DNA from: Euborellia annulipes
Taxonomy: Eukaryota > Arthropoda > Insecta > Dermaptera > Anisolabididae
Direction of reading: 5' to 3'
Length of the DNA stretch: 64,000 nt
Assembly (NCBI GenBank): GCA_023213315.1
Contig: JAKCPI010014212.1
Coordinates: forward strand, 281,606-345,605
The notes under the pieces are model-generated. The model was not told the origin of the DNA. It ran no database searches and saw only the letters and a program-made list of their open reading frames with translations. The translations under genes were made by a program, and so were the position numbers. The number at the start of each line of letters is the position of its first letter. Position 1 is the stretch's first letter. Of this stretch, positions 1-10,880 are shown in pieces.

Positions 1-633
1 CCAATGAGCCTTGCGCCAATTTGTCATAATCCTCTAAAGACCACTGGTATTCATGAAGCAAAGGCGCAAGAACCACAGCCGAATCTACAACACGACCCGT
101 AATCACAATATCTGCGCCTAAATTTAAGGCATCACGAATAGCCACAGCCCCTAAATAAGCATTACTACTCGCCACCTGATCAGGCAAAGGCATGCTGCTA
201 AACATTTCTTGAATATTTTGTTGTTTGAACTGTTCTTGCTTTGCTAAAAGATCATCACCTAGGACCACAGCCACTTTCAGGTTTAAACCATATTCACTAA
301 TTATTTTTTGTAAGGCATCCCGACAAGCAAGCGGATTTACCCCACCAGCATTACTAATCACCTTAATCTTTTTTCTGCAATTTTTTTAATCAGAGGAGCC
401 ATTACTCGACTAACAAAGTCCAAAGCATAGCCATGTTTCGGCTCTACCATTTTCGCTTTTGCCATAATCGACATCGTAATTTCTGACAAATAATCAAAAA
501 CCAAATAATCAATATCAGTTAAATGCACCAATTGGAAAGCTGCTGTATTGGTATCTCCCCAAAATCCAGAGGCACAACCTATTTTTACGACACGCTCATC
601 ATCCTTCTGATTATTTGCCATCTTATTTCTCAT
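1..633 (-). CDS. AtuA-family (acyclic terpene utilization / DUF1446) protein, 3' part beyond the left edge
   Basis: The N-terminal piece carries the AtuA-family signature GCASGFWGDT near residue 20 and a LVFDYLSE motif. After a frame change the next frame reads on through ISNAGGVNPLACRDAL to the window edge, as expected for this family. AtuA proteins are encoded with acyl-CoA dehydrogenases and carboxylases in terpenoid or branched-chain acyl-CoA catabolism; their biochemical role is not settled. The reading frame is broken at a six-T run (369-374, plus strand), where one more base restores it, so a sequencing deletion is likely. The start could be residue 1 or Met5 (position 621). The divergent TetR gene and the palindrome at 663-680 suggest local repression. 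The C-terminus is outside the window. Confidence 0.8.
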
Positions 634-662
634 TGTTCTGTTTAAAAATTACACTCAACACT

Positions 663-680
663 ACCAAGCAAGCGCTTGGT
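663..680. promoter_or_regulatory. Palindromic operator in the AtuA/TetR divergent intergenic region
   Basis: ACCAAGCAAGCGCTTGGT is an inverted repeat with perfect 7-base arms around a 4-base centre. It lies 30 bases before the AtuA-family start and about 130 bases before the divergent TetR start, in a 174-base spacer. TetR regulators of acyl-CoA catabolism commonly bind palindromes with an AAGC/GCTT core. Assignment to the neighbouring TetR is an inference from position. Confidence 0.6.
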
Positions 681-807
681 TTGTAAAGAACAAAATGTTA
701 TCTTGATGGTGACTAAATCTTCCAAACTCGACATAAGCCCTAAAAAATGTTGAGATTTAGCAAAATTTTTTAGTATTCATTTTCATTTAAAGGGTCAAAC
801 TGCACGC

Positions 808-1408
808 ATGATTGCTACTTCAATTGAACAAATTCCAAATATCTCTTGCTTTGATGACAGCCCACGGGGCCGTTTATTACAAGGTGCAGCGTACCTATTT
901 CATAAGCAAGGCTATGACAAAACGACTGTGCGTGAACTGGCTCAATTTATTGGAATTCAATCAGGGAGTTTATTCCATCACTTCAAAAGTAAAGATGACA
1001 TCCTTGCCTATGTGATGGAACAAACCATCATTTATAATCTTGCCCGTTTAAAGGATGCCGTAATCCAATCTCCAGATCCAGAGCAACAGTTACGGGCTCT
1101 CATTAAAGCAGAGCTTATCTCAATTACTGGAGATACAGGTGCTGCGATGGCTGTTTTGGTATATGAATGGTTTTGCCCTTTCAAAAGAAAAACAAGATTA
1201 CCTTTTGAAAATGCGTAATGAGTATGAACAAATTTGGTTAGATGTTATTGAAAAATTACGCACAAAGGGCAAGATAAAGCATGATGCCTTTATTTGGCGC
1301 CGATTAGTTGGTGGTGCGATTTCATGGACAGTGACTTGGTATAAATCTGAAGGAAAGGTCAAAATTGAGGAATTAACTGAAATGGTTTGGGAGATGGCAT
1401 TGAAATGA
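808..1408 (+). CDS. TetR/AcrR-family transcriptional regulator (frameshifted)
   Basis: The first piece begins with a typical TetR helix-turn-helix (about residues 20-65: RGRLLQGAAYLFHKQGYDKT, then ELAQFIGIQSGSLFHHFKSK with the SLFHHF recognition helix). The ligand-binding half continues in the next frame from about position 1170 (FALSKEKQDYLLKMRNEYEQ) to a stop at 1408. The frame must change between about 1140 and 1190, consistent with one surplus base; total length would be about 200 residues, normal for TetR. It is divergent from the AtuA-family gene and its stop overlaps the acetyltransferase start by ATGA, so the two are probably cotranscribed and translationally coupled. It probably senses a CoA ester, but the ligand is unknown. 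Confidence 0.82.
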
Positions 1409-1905
1409 GTTCAGTGTATTTACGTAAATCTCAAATGGATGACCTAGCAGAAGTTAAAATAGCATATGAAAATAGTGTGCAATTGCATCAACCTTGGGCT
1501 TATCCACCAGCCGACTTTCAACACTACCTAGCACAAGAACATCGCTATTTCGTTTGTCTAGAGAAAGACCATGCAATTGTAGGAACATTTAATATTTCTA
1601 ACATTATCAGAGGTTATTTTCACTCGGCTTATTTAGGTTATGAAGTATTTCATCCCTATCAACGTCAAGGATATATGAAAGCAGGCCTGAAATTATTACT
1701 GAGTGAAGCATTCGAAAAACTAAACTTACATAGATTAGAAGCAAATATACAACCTGAAAACATTGCCTCAATTCGTCTTATTGCCAATGCAGGCTTTATC
1801 AAAGAGGGCTTTTCTCGACAATATCTTCGAGTAGGTGGAAAAGAGTGGAAAGATCATGAACGTTGGGCAATCTTAAATTATGACTGGATGGATAAAAGCG
1901 TTTAA
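1405..1905 (+). CDS. GNAT N-acetyltransferase, RimJ/RimL-like
   Basis: A 166-residue GNAT-fold protein. The acetyl-CoA loop reads YQRQGYMKAGLKLL (the Q/RxxGxG/A region) at about residue 90, followed by LHRLEANIQPENIASIRLIANAGF, the hallmark of the RimJ/RimL group that acetylates protein N-termini such as ribosomal protein S5. The start at 1405 is chosen because its ATGA overlaps the stop of the TetR gene; an in-frame ATG at 1387 would add six residues. The true substrate cannot be read from sequence, and antibiotic or small-molecule acetylation is possible. No frame break. Confidence 0.82.
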   Translation: MSSVYLRKSQMDDLAEVKIAYENSVQLHQPWAYPPADFQHYLAQEHRYFVCLEKDHAIVGTFNISNIIRGYFHSAYLGYEVFHPYQRQGYMKAGLKLLLSEAFEKLNLHRLEANIQPENIASIRLIANAGFIKEGFSRQYLRVGGKEWKDHERWAILNYDWMDKSV

Positions 1906-1975
1906 CCCTTTAAAATTTTATTAATAATCTAATAATTATTAAACGTGCTCGCATATAAGGAATAATTATTTAATT

Positions 1976-2372
1976 ATGAATACTAACTATGTTCAGTTAA
2001 CCCAATCTAAAAACTATAAAATTATTCACCTACAAGAAACCGCTTACATAGCACCTTTACAATCTGATTGTATAAATGAATATATTGAAATAGGTGATTT
2101 TTATGGGAATCCTGAAATCGCTATCATTGATGAAAATGAGAAGTGGTGTGCAATAGGTGGATGCGGAGTTATCATTTACTTTATTCAAGAACCATTTACC
2201 CCCTTATAAATATGATCAAGAAAATGCTCAATATTTTGAAATACATAGAAATCCACCATCCATATGGTGGATTAGTTCACTGCAGCAAATCACACCTTCT
2301 AAACTATTAATCACTTTAGAAAATACTGAAATGTGGGTACTAGATATTTCTACAAAACAAATCAGCAAGTAA
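1976..2372 (+). CDS. Hypothetical protein, frameshifted
   Basis: I do not recognise a family. The first frame (77 residues) ends just past a run of five C (2199-2203); removing one C joins it to the second frame without loss (EPFTPYKYDQENAQYF), giving about 131 residues. The joined protein is acidic, has no signal peptide or membrane segment, and is rich in aromatic residues (IWWISSLQQ). It is flanked by a GNAT gene on the same strand and converges on an acyl-CoA dehydrogenase. Its size and composition would suit a small cytosolic or immunity-type protein, which is only a guess. Confidence 0.55.
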
Positions 2373-2405
2373 GAACTTTTAATTAATGAAAAATTAAAAC
2401 ATTAA

Positions 2406-3569
2406 TTAATAACCTAACTGCTTACTAATCAAATCTTTCATAATTTCTTCAGCGCCACCGCCAATCATATTGACCTTAACTTCACGATAAATACGTTCAG
2501 ACTTAGTTCCGCGCATAAAACCCATGCCTCCTAATGTTTGTACAGCTGCATCAGCACAAAATTGCATAGTGCGTGTAGCAACATTTTTAAGCATTGAAAT
2601 TTGAGCCACGAGCTCTGGTCCCTGTAACTTTGGTTGAGTCATTTTCCAAGCAGTTTCTTCAAGTAAAGCGCGTGTTGAAGTCAATTGTGTTGCCATATCC
2701 ACCAACTTATGACGGACTACTTGATGATCAATTAATCGCTTACCAAATGTTTTACGTTGCTGGGCCCAATCTAAAGCCTCTTCATAACACACTAAGGCAT
2801 AGCCATAAGCCACCACACCTAAGAAAAAACGCTCCATATTAAAGTTATTCATGATTACTTTAAAACCAGCATTTTCTTTACCAAGAAGATTTGATGCAGG
2901 CACTTTAACTTGGTCAAAATGCAAATGTGCTGTATCTGAAGCCCACCATCCCATTTTCTTTAAAGGCGTTTTAGTAATTCCTTCACTATGTGCATCAATT
3001 AACAACATTGAAATGCCTTCAGCACCAGATTTAGTCGGGTCTGTACGCACTGCAACGGTATAGTAATCTGCACGAATTCCCGATGTGATAAATGTCTTCT
3101 CACCAGAAATAATATAATAATCACCATCGCGAACAGCTTTAGTTTGTAATGCAGCAACATCTGAACCACCACCTGGTTCAGTAATTGCTAAGGCAGAAAT
3201 TTTTTCGCCGGAAATAATACTTGGGAGAACTTTTGCTTTTAACTCTTCACTACCAAAATGCTGAATCGGTGGTGCACCAATCGTATGCACCATCAACGAA
3301 ATATGAACCCCACCTGAACCGGCCTTTGCCATCTCAATACCAGCCAGCAATGAATAGAATGGGTCTGCATCAGGAATACCACCATATTCTTCCGAAAAGC
3401 CTAAACCCAATAAACCAATCTCAGCAGCTTTCTTGTATAGTTCTCTTGGAAATGTCTCGGCTTCATCCCACTCATTGACAAAAGGTGCCATTTCTTTTTG
3501 TACAAATCGACGAACATTATCAGCAAAAGCAATGTGTTGTTCATTATAGTAAATTGGGTTGGGTTGCAT
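2406..3569 (-). CDS. Acyl-CoA dehydrogenase family flavoprotein
   Basis: Full-length acyl-CoA dehydrogenase, about 387 residues, which introduces an alpha,beta double bond into an acyl-CoA using FAD and passes electrons to ETF. Visible marks are AITEPGGGSDVAAL and GEKTFITSGIRADYY in the middle beta domain, the FAD-binding stretch QRKTFGKRLIDHQVVRHKLV, and QTLGGMGFMRGTKSERIYRE near the C-terminus. The usual catalytic Glu region reads IGGGAEEIM with Gly at that position, as in isovaleryl-CoA-dehydrogenase-like members whose base lies elsewhere. An upstream extension to 3632 is open (TTG or ATG starts); 3569 is chosen by family length. It may act with the AtuA-family gene 2 kb away on branched substrates. 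Confidence 0.85.
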   Translation of the reverse strand: MQPNPIYYNEQHIAFADNVRRFVQKEMAPFVNEWDEAETFPRELYKKAAEIGLLGLGFSEEYGGIPDADPFYSLLAGIEMAKAGSGGVHISLMVHTIGAPPIQHFGSEELKAKVLPSIISGEKISALAITEPGGGSDVAALQTKAVRDGDYYIISGEKTFITSGIRADYYTVAVRTDPTKSGAEGISMLLIDAHSEGITKTPLKKMGWWASDTAHLHFDQVKVPASNLLGKENAGFKVIMNNFNMERFFLGVVAYGYALVCYEEALDWAQQRKTFGKRLIDHQVVRHKLVDMATQLTSTRALLEETAWKMTQPKLQGPELVAQISMLKNVATRTMQFCADAAVQTLGGMGFMRGTKSERIYREVKVNMIGGGAEEIMKDLISKQLGY

Positions 3570-3705
3570 TTTTAGAAAGGTCCTGATGTTTTTATTGAAT
3601 TCCAGAGCATATCTTGTCATGTTTACTATCAATCAAAAGTTGCAAGAACCTCCAATTTCTTGGCAGAAAACATCAAATAAAATTCTTTTGTATTCAAATT
3701 TAAGA

Positions 3706-4269
3706 TCAAACTCTTAAACAGCAGCGAAATCCACGAACTGCATAGTATGATTGTGCCCCATTATGATAAACAAAAACACGGCCATAACGCCGATCAGCGA
3801 AAAGTGCTCCATCTAATCGTCGAATCTCATCTGGAGTTGCAAGCCAACTTGATGTTTTAAGATCAAACTCGCCTAACTTTTGTAATTGATGATATTGTTC
3901 CTCAGTCAGAAGCTTCACTCCCATTCCCTTAGCCACATCTATTGCATTATTTTTAGGCGGGTGATCTTTTCTAGACTCTAAAGCTTCACTATCATAACAA
4001 AGACTTCTACGGTCTTTTGGTGTTTCAGTAGAGCAATCTATAAACAAATATTCATCACTCTGTTGGTCATAAGCCACTACGTCAGGCTCTCCTCCCGTAT
4101 TTTCCATTTCTTGCAATGACCACAGTTTGTTCGGAGATTGAATTAGTTTAGCTTGTACATGAGTCCAATCTATTTCTTTATGACGATCTAAATTTTTTTC
4201 AAATCTATCTTTTAGTAACTCAATCAGTGTTTCTATTTGCTTTGGGGCTAATTGCTTTTTAATTACCAT
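3706..4269 (-). CDS. DUF4256 domain protein
   Basis: A 187-residue protein matching the DUF4256 family throughout: GGEPDVVAYDQQSDEYLFIDCSTE, RRSLCYDSEALESRK, NNAIDVAKGMGVKLLTEEQY and the C-terminal FADRRYGRVFVYHNGAQSYY. No function has been established for the family. There is no signal peptide, so it should be cytosolic. The ATG is the first in frame and length is normal. A GFA-type protein follows upstream on the same strand 20 bases away, so the two may share a transcript. Confidence 0.8.
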   Translation of the reverse strand: MVIKKQLAPKQIETLIELLKDRFEKNLDRHKEIDWTHVQAKLIQSPNKLWSLQEMENTGGEPDVVAYDQQSDEYLFIDCSTETPKDRRSLCYDSEALESRKDHPPKNNAIDVAKGMGVKLLTEEQYHQLQKLGEFDLKTSSWLATPDEIRRLDGALFADRRYGRVFVYHNGAQSYYAVRGFRCCLRV

Positions 4270-4289
4270 TGGATAAATCCTTATATTTA

Positions 4290-4639
4290 TTAAGCTGAAC
4301 GTCCATCAAAATAATTTATTTTTATTTTCTCTATATCTATACCATCTACGCATCGAACATTAATAGCAAAGATAGAATTACCTTCTGCATCTGTACCTTG
4401 AGCATAAGGATGAATACCACAAATTTTACAGAAATGATGATTAATCACATGCTTATTAAAGGTGTAATTCGCTAAAATTTCGAGAGTTTCTAAAGATATG
4501 TTAACTTGCTTACTTGGTAAGAACCAAAGTAAAGAACCTTTCTTTTGACAAATTGAACAATTGCAAGATAAAACCTCTGACAGCTCGCCTTCTGCTACAA
4601 ATTTAATCTGGCCACAATGACAACTTCCTTATATTCCAT
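4290..4639 (-). CDS. GFA/CENP-V-fold zinc protein (frameshifted at the N-terminus)
   Basis: Reading the minus strand from about 4628 to 4290 gives a GFA-family (glutathione-dependent formaldehyde-activating) domain: CNCSICQKKGSLLWF, HHFCKICGIHPYAQG and NVRCVDGI, with the paired CxC, CxxC and HxFC..CG zinc ligands. The natural start is the ATG at 4637-4639; the first codons (MEYK, GSCHCG) fall in another frame because the AAGG near 4628-4630 appears to lack one A. Full length would be about 116 residues, normal for the family. Members are often annotated as formaldehyde-activating, but for most the substrate is unknown. Confidence 0.75.
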
Positions 4640-4788
4640 ATTCTTTTCCTTTTATAATTCTTTATAACTTTTATAATACCCTTTCTAATAATTCATTTTT
4701 TATCACTTTGTAGAGTTTAATTGCTTCTTTATTACATAGCCATATAAATTAAAAGAATGAATAAATATAATATTTTAGTACCTTACAA

Positions 4789-5184
4789 TTAGTTCCAAAA
4801 ATATTGACACCGTTTACATCTATTACCATTTTTAAAAGAGAACAAAGGTACCCCTAAGAACATGAACGCTAGAAAAGCTGATTTTTTCCCTTGTGTATAA
4901 GCTTCTATATCTTGAGCTCCACAATTAGGGCAGCACTCTTTATTCTCTCCAAACTCTTGTTCCAGTTCATTACTAAAATCCTTTTCAAGAAGAGACTTTG
5001 CTTCATCAACATAGTTTTGTGGGACTAATAGACGAACCCCACCTAAAGCATTGGAATAAAACCAATCCATATTAATAGTATGTTCATTTTCAATACGTGC
5101 AGGAATTGCAAAAGCCTCTAATTGAGTTTTTGCAATTTGCGCCTCATAAGAAAATGAGAATGTTTCAACCAAGATCCATTGCAT
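4789..5184 (-). CDS. DUF2007 (putative signal transducing) protein with zinc ribbon
   Basis: 131 residues. The first 70 form a DUF2007 ferredoxin-like domain (TFSFSYEAQIAKTQLEA, NALGGVRLLVPQNYVDEAKS). The rest has a zinc-ribbon pair, CPNC near residue 88 and CKRC near residue 122, separated by a hydrophobic stretch LAFMFLGVPLFSF. Such proteins are called signal transducers only by inference; no function is known. The gene is intact and stands alone on the minus strand. Confidence 0.7.
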   Translation of the reverse strand: MQWILVETFSFSYEAQIAKTQLEAFAIPARIENEHTINMDWFYSNALGGVRLLVPQNYVDEAKSLLEKDFSNELEQEFGENKECCPNCGAQDIEAYTQGKKSAFLAFMFLGVPLFSFKNGNRCKRCQYFWN

Positions 5185-5256
5185 AGTAGATTTTAAATTT
5201 TACAAATAAGTTTAGACTCATCCTATTTCATCATAAATTGAATTATATTTATAATC

Positions 5257-5376
5257 TTACCTACTAAAAAGCTTTGTGCTAAATAAACTTTCTACAGCTT
5301 CATTAGCATAGATAGATTTACTAACAAATATTATAGCTAGCATACAGACACATATTTTTAATCCTACAAATTTCAT
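5257..5376 (-). CDS. Possible 39-residue secreted peptide or remnant
   Basis: An ATG at 5374-5376 opens 39 codons encoding MKFVGLKICVCMLAIIFVSK followed by SIYANEAVESLF, which resembles a signal peptide with a YAN-E cleavage region and only about 17 mature residues. There is no strong Shine-Dalgarno, only a purine stretch. It could be a genuine short secreted peptide or the leftover 5' end of a longer gene. Confidence 0.3.
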   Translation of the reverse strand: MKFVGLKICVCMLAIIFVSKSIYANEAVESLFSTKLFSR

Positions 5377-5461
5377 TTTTCATACTCTTGTTATCATTTT
5401 AAGGTATTTGGTTTATATCATAATTCATTCCAATTCTTTATTTCCAATTTAATTTCTGCAT

Positions 5462-5498
5462 AAAAAAACACCCCCAACATCAGTTGAGGGTGTTTTAG
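5462..5498 (-). terminator. rrn operon terminator
   Basis: The segment contains AAACACCCCCAAC, a 4-base loop and GTTGAGGGTGTTT. On the minus strand this is a strong hairpin followed by a U run, just after the 5S gene. Confidence 0.85.
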
Positions 5499-5506
5499 AA
5501 TAATGA

Positions 5507-5621
5507 GCTGGCGATGACTTACTCTCACATGGGAAACCCCACACTACCATCAGCGCTAAGAGGTTTCACTTCTGAGTTCGGGAAGGGATCAGGTGGTTCA
5601 CTCTTGCTATGGTCGCCAGCA
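5507..5621 (-). rRNA. rrf: 5S ribosomal RNA
   Basis: The complement begins GCTGGCGACCATAGC and contains the conserved CCGAACTCAGAAGTGAAAC block, ending TCATCGCCAGC; the two ends pair. It is the last gene of the rRNA operon. Ends are accurate to a few bases. Confidence 0.95.
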
Positions 5622-5811
5622 CAACTGGTATGGATACTTGCTTCGTTTTATTCACTTGGTGATACGATGCGTTTTCCAAATCTTTACAGATGGGCTGATT
5701 GAGTCTTACTTTATTTTGTTCATTTTAGCTAAGTGTATAACTAAATCAAGTTGCTTTGCATATTAATGAATCGATTGATGCCATATATACAACTGCTTGG
5801 GTGTTGTATAG

Positions 5812-5942
5812 TCAAGCCTCACGAGCAATTAGTATTGGTCAGCTTCACATATCACTATGCTTCCACATCCAACCTATCAACGTCCTAGTCTCGAACGGCT
5901 CTTTAGAGGACATAAAGTCCTAGGGAAATCTTATCTTGAGGT

Positions 5943-5998
<56 letters not shown>

Positions 5999-6144
5999 GA
6001 TGCGACTGGCGTCACAACCGGTACACCAGAGGTTCGTCCACTCTGGTCCTCTCGTACTAGGAGCAGATCCTCTCAAATTTCCAGCGCCCACGGTAGATAG
6101 GGACCGAACTGTCTCACGACGTTCTAAACCCAGCTCGCGTACCT

Positions 6145-6195
<51 letters not shown>

Positions 6196-6251
6196 AGATG
6201 AGCCGACATCGAGGTGCCAAACACCGCCGTCGATATGAACTCTTGGGCGGT

Positions 6252-6327
<76 letters not shown>

Positions 6328-6733
6328 ACCTACTTTCGTACCTGCTCGACTTGTGGGTCTCGCAGTTAAGCGCGCTTTTGCCTTTATACTCTACGCGTGA
6401 TTTCCGACCACGCTGAGCGCACCTTCGTACTCCTCCGTTACTCTTTAGGAGGAGACCGCCCCAGTCAAACTACCCACCAGACATGGTCCTCGCCCCGGAT
6501 TACGGGGCAGAGTTAGAACCTCAACATTACCAGGGTGGTATTTCAAGGACGGCTCCATTGGAACTAGCGTTCCAACTTCAAAGCCTCCCACCTATCCTAC
6601 ACAAGTAAGGTCAAAGTTCAATGTCAAGCTGCAGTAAAGGTTCACGGGGTCTTTCCGTCTAGCCGCGGGTACACTGTATCTTCACAGCGATTTCGATTTC
6701 ACTGAGCCTCTGCTGGAGACAGCGCCGCCATCA

Positions 6734-6815
<82 letters not shown>

Positions 6816-7607
6816 TGGGGCTTCGATCAAGAGCTTCGCTTACGCTAACCCCATCAATTAACCTTCCAGCACCGGGCAGGCATCACACCCTATACGTCCA
6901 CTTTCGTGTTTGCAGAGTGCTATGTTTTTAATAAACAGTTGCAGCGGCCTGGTTTCTGTGGCTGTCATCAGCTCAGGAAGCAAGTTCCATCACCAACAAC
7001 AGCGTACCTTCTCCCGAAGTTACGGTACCATTTTGCCTAGTTCCTTCAGCAGAGTTCTCTCAAGCGCCTTGGTCTACTCGACCTGACCACCTGTGTCGGT
7101 TTAGGGTACGATTCCTGTGTAACTGAAGCTTAGAGACTTTTCCTGGAAGCATGGTATCAGCCACTTCGCTGTACAAGTACAGCTTGCTATCAGATCTCAG
7201 CATAGAGCACCCCGGATTTGCCTAAGATGCATGCCTACTTCCTTTCACCTGGACAACCAACGCCAGGCTGACTTAACCTTCTCCGTCCTCTCATCGCATT
7301 ACACAGAAGTATTGGAATATTAACCAATTTCCCATCGACTACGCCTTTCGGCCTCGCCTTAGGGGTCGACTCACCCAGCCCCGATTAACGTTGGACTGGA
7401 ACCCCTTGGTCTTTCGGCGAACGGGTTTTTCGCCCGTTTTGTCGTTACTCACGTCAGCATTCGCACTTCTGATACCTCCAGCATACTTCTCAATACACCT
7501 TCATCGGCTTACAGAACGCTCCCCTACCACTTGACTTAAAAGTCAAATCCGCAGCTTCGGCACATAGTTTTAGCCCCGTTACATCTTCCGCGCAGGCCGA
7601 CTCGACT

Positions 7608-7659
<52 letters not shown>

Positions 7660-8492
7660 AGCTGTCTATGCCTTCCCACATCGTTTCCCACTTAACTATG
7701 ATTTTGGGGCCTTAGCTGGCGGTCTGGATTGTTTTCCTCTTGACTACGGACGTTAGCACCCGCAGTCTGTCTCCCGGATAGTACTCATAGGTATTCGGAG
7801 TTTGCATCGGTTTGGTAAGTCGGGATGACCCCTAGCCGAAACAGTGCTCTACCCCCTATGGTATTCGTCCGAGGCGCTACCTAAATAGCTTTCGGGGAGA
7901 ACCAGCTATCACCAGGCTTGATTAGCCTTTCACCCCCTATCCACAAGTCATCCCCTGGCTTTTCAACGACAGTGGGTTCGGTCCTCCAGTTAGTGTTACC
8001 CAACCTTCAACCTGCTCATGGATAGATCGCCTGGTTTCGGGTCTATACCCAGCAACTAAACGCCCTATTAAGACTCGATTTCTCTACGGCTCCCCTATAC
8101 GGTTAACCTCGCTACTGAATATAAGTCGCTGACCCATTATACAAAAGGTACGCAGTCACCGAACAAGTCGGCTCCCACTGCTTGTATGCATGCGGTTTCA
8201 GGATCTATTTCACTCCCCTCACAGGGGGTTCTTTTCGCCTTTCCCCTCACGGTACTGGTTCACTATCGGTCAGTCAGGAGTATTTAGCCTTGGAGGATGG
8301 TCCCCCCATATTCAGACAAGGTTTCACGTGCCTCGCCCTACTCGTCATCATTATGTGTGCCCTTTCGGTACGGGAATATCACCCTCTACGTTCGCACTTC
8401 CCAGAGCGTTCCACTAAAACACACATAACTTAATGGGCTGATCCCCGTTCGCTCGCCGCTACTAAGGGAATCTCCACTGATTTCTTTTCCTA

Positions 8493-8527
<35 letters not shown>

Positions 8528-8703
8528 TTGCAACACTATGTATTCATGTTGCAATACCTACCTTAAAGTAGGTGGGTTCCCCCCATTCAGAAATCTCCGG
8601 ATCAAAGGATATTTGCCGCCTCCCCGGAGCTTATCGCAGGCTATTACGTCTTTCATCGCCTCTGACTGCCAAGGCATCCACCACATGCACTTAATTACTT
8701 GAC
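5812..8703 (-). rRNA. rrl: 23S ribosomal RNA
   Basis: The 5' end is at about 8703 (complement GTCAAGTAATTAAGTGCATG) and the 3' end lies near 5812 after the conserved sarcin-ricin and helix 95-101 regions. Conserved peptidyl-transferase segments are present throughout. Length of about 2.89 kb is normal and no intervening sequence was noticed. The short ORFs across it are chance. Confidence 0.97.
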
Positions 8704-9074
8704 TATACAACCCCAAACAGTCGTTATTACCTACAAGGAGTAATAAGACATGATCAATGATTCCTCATCAATCTCTTACAGTTTGAAGTACTGTGTATTT
8801 AAACACTGTACAGCTTCAATCTAATTCATATACCAAAACGCTTGATTCAGTTAATTTGCTAGTTCTCAATGAATTCCAAGATCAGAATTACTTCTTCTCT
8901 TTTCATTATTGAGTGAACAATTTATTTCAGACTCAATTTTGCCAATCTGTTAATGAATAAACATGCCTTCGTCAGGTCATGCTTAATACCGTGATACTTA
9001 AATCACAGAAGTTAATAAACCAAGATCTTAATCTTTATTTACTAATTTCTGTAATCCGAACTTCTCTTAAGTTC
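8704..9074. other. 23S-tRNA internal transcribed spacer
   Basis: An AT-rich 370-base spacer between tRNA-Ala and 23S rRNA. It should contain the RNase III processing stem around 23S. I see no gene in it. Confidence 0.7.
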
Positions 9075-9150
9075 TGGTGGAGACTAGGAGAGTCGAACTC
9101 CTGACCTCCTGCGTGCAAAGCAGGCGCTCTACCAACTAAGCTAAGTCCCC
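9075..9150 (-). tRNA. tRNA-Ala (TGC)
   Basis: The complement starts GGGGACTTAGCTTAGTTGG and folds as a cloverleaf with anticodon TGC in CCTGCTTTGCACGCAGG, T-loop GTTCGACTC and encoded CCA. It is in the 16S-23S spacer, the usual place. Confidence 0.95.
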
Positions 9151-9206
9151 AGCTTACATCATCAGTTATGTATCTTCTTTTCTATAACTTCAACCAGTCA
9201 AAGTCA

Positions 9207-9233
9207 TGGTGGGTCTGACAAGACTTGAACTTG

Positions 9234-9277
<44 letters not shown>

Positions 9278-9283
9278 AGACCC
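9207..9283 (-). tRNA. tRNA-Ile (GAT)
   Basis: The complement starts GGGTCTGTAGCTCAGTTGG, has anticodon GAT within CACGCTTGATAAGCGTG and encodes CCA. It lies between 16S and tRNA-Ala in the rRNA spacer. Confidence 0.95.
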
Positions 9284-9342
9284 TCAGATACATCTATGAA
9301 GAACAACTTGTTGTGGATTCTTACCAATCGTCAATCTTTCGT

Positions 9343-9343
9343 T

Positions 9344-9395
<52 letters not shown>

Positions 9396-9464
9396 CCCCA
9401 GTCATCGGCCACACCGTGGTAAGCGTCCTCCTGGCGGTTAGACTACCTACTTCTGGTGCAACAA

Positions 9465-9519
<55 letters not shown>

Positions 9520-9523
9520 CATT

Positions 9524-9582
<59 letters not shown>

Positions 9583-9632
9583 GACTACGATCGGCTTTTT
9601 GAGATTAGCATCCTATCGCTAGGTAGCAACCC

Positions 9633-9669
<37 letters not shown>

Positions 9670-9770
9670 CCGTAAGGGCCATGATGACTTGACGTCGTCC
9701 CCGCCTTCCTCCAGTTTGTCACTGGCAGTATCCTTAAAGTTCCCGACATTACTCGCTGGCAAATAAGGAA

Positions 9771-9843
<73 letters not shown>

Positions 9844-9900
9844 ATGTAAGTTCCCGAAGGCACCAATCCATCTCTGGAAAGTTCTTACTATGTCAAGGCC

Positions 9901-9970
<70 letters not shown>

Positions 9971-10079
9971 ATTTGAGTTTTAGTCTTGCGACCGTACTCC
10001 CCAGGCGGTCTACTTATCGCGTTAGCTGCGCCACTAAAGCCTCAAAGGCCCCAACGGCTAGTAGACATCGTTTACGGCA

Positions 10080-10115
<36 letters not shown>

Positions 10116-10182
10116 TGCTTTCGCACCTCAGCGTCAGTGTTAGGCCAGATGGCTGCCTTCGCCATCGGTATTCCTCCAGATC

Positions 10183-10213
<31 letters not shown>

Positions 10214-10507
10214 TACCATCCTCTCCCACACTCTAGCTAACCAGTATCGAATGCAATTCCCAAGTTAAGCTCGGGGATTTCACATTTGACTTAATTAGCC
10301 GCCTACGCGCGCTTTACGCCCAGTAAATCCGATTAACGCTTGCACCCTCTGTATTACCGCGGCTGCTGGCACAGAGTTAGCCGGTGCTTATTCTGCGAGT
10401 AACGTCCACTATCTGAAGGTATTAACTTCAGTAGCCTCCTCCTCGCTTAAAGTGCTTTACAACCATAAGGCCTTCTTCACACACGCGGCATGGCTGGATC
10501 AGGCTTG

Positions 10508-10578
<71 letters not shown>

Positions 10579-10880
10579 GGATCATCCTCTCAGACCCGCT
10601 ACAGATCGTCGCCTTGGTAGGCCTTTACCCCACCAACTAGCTAATCCGACTTAGGCTCATCTATTAGCGCAAGGTCCGAAGATCCCCTGCTTTCTCCCGT
10701 AGGACGTATGCGGTATTAGCATTCCTTTCGAAATGTTGTCCCCCACTAATAGGCAGATTCCTAAGCATTACTCACCCGTCCGCCGCTAAGTGATAGTGCA
10801 AGCACCATCACTCCGCTCGACTTGCATGTGTTAAGCCTGCCGCCAGCGTTCAATCTGAGCCATGATCAAACTCTTCAGTT
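9343..10880 (-). rRNA. rrs: 16S ribosomal RNA
   Basis: The 3' end has the anti-Shine-Dalgarno (TAAGGAGGTGATCCAGCC on the plus strand at 9343) and the 5' end is the complement of AACTGAAGAGTTTGATCATG at 10880. Universal primer regions are present (ACGGGCGGTGTGTACAAG, GGACTACCAGGGTATCTAAT). Length 1538 bases. Confidence 0.98.

Noticed and set aside
5514..10640. Short ORFs inside the rRNA region
   Set aside because: They overlap 5S, 23S and 16S rRNA, lack ribosome binding sites and have no protein-like composition.
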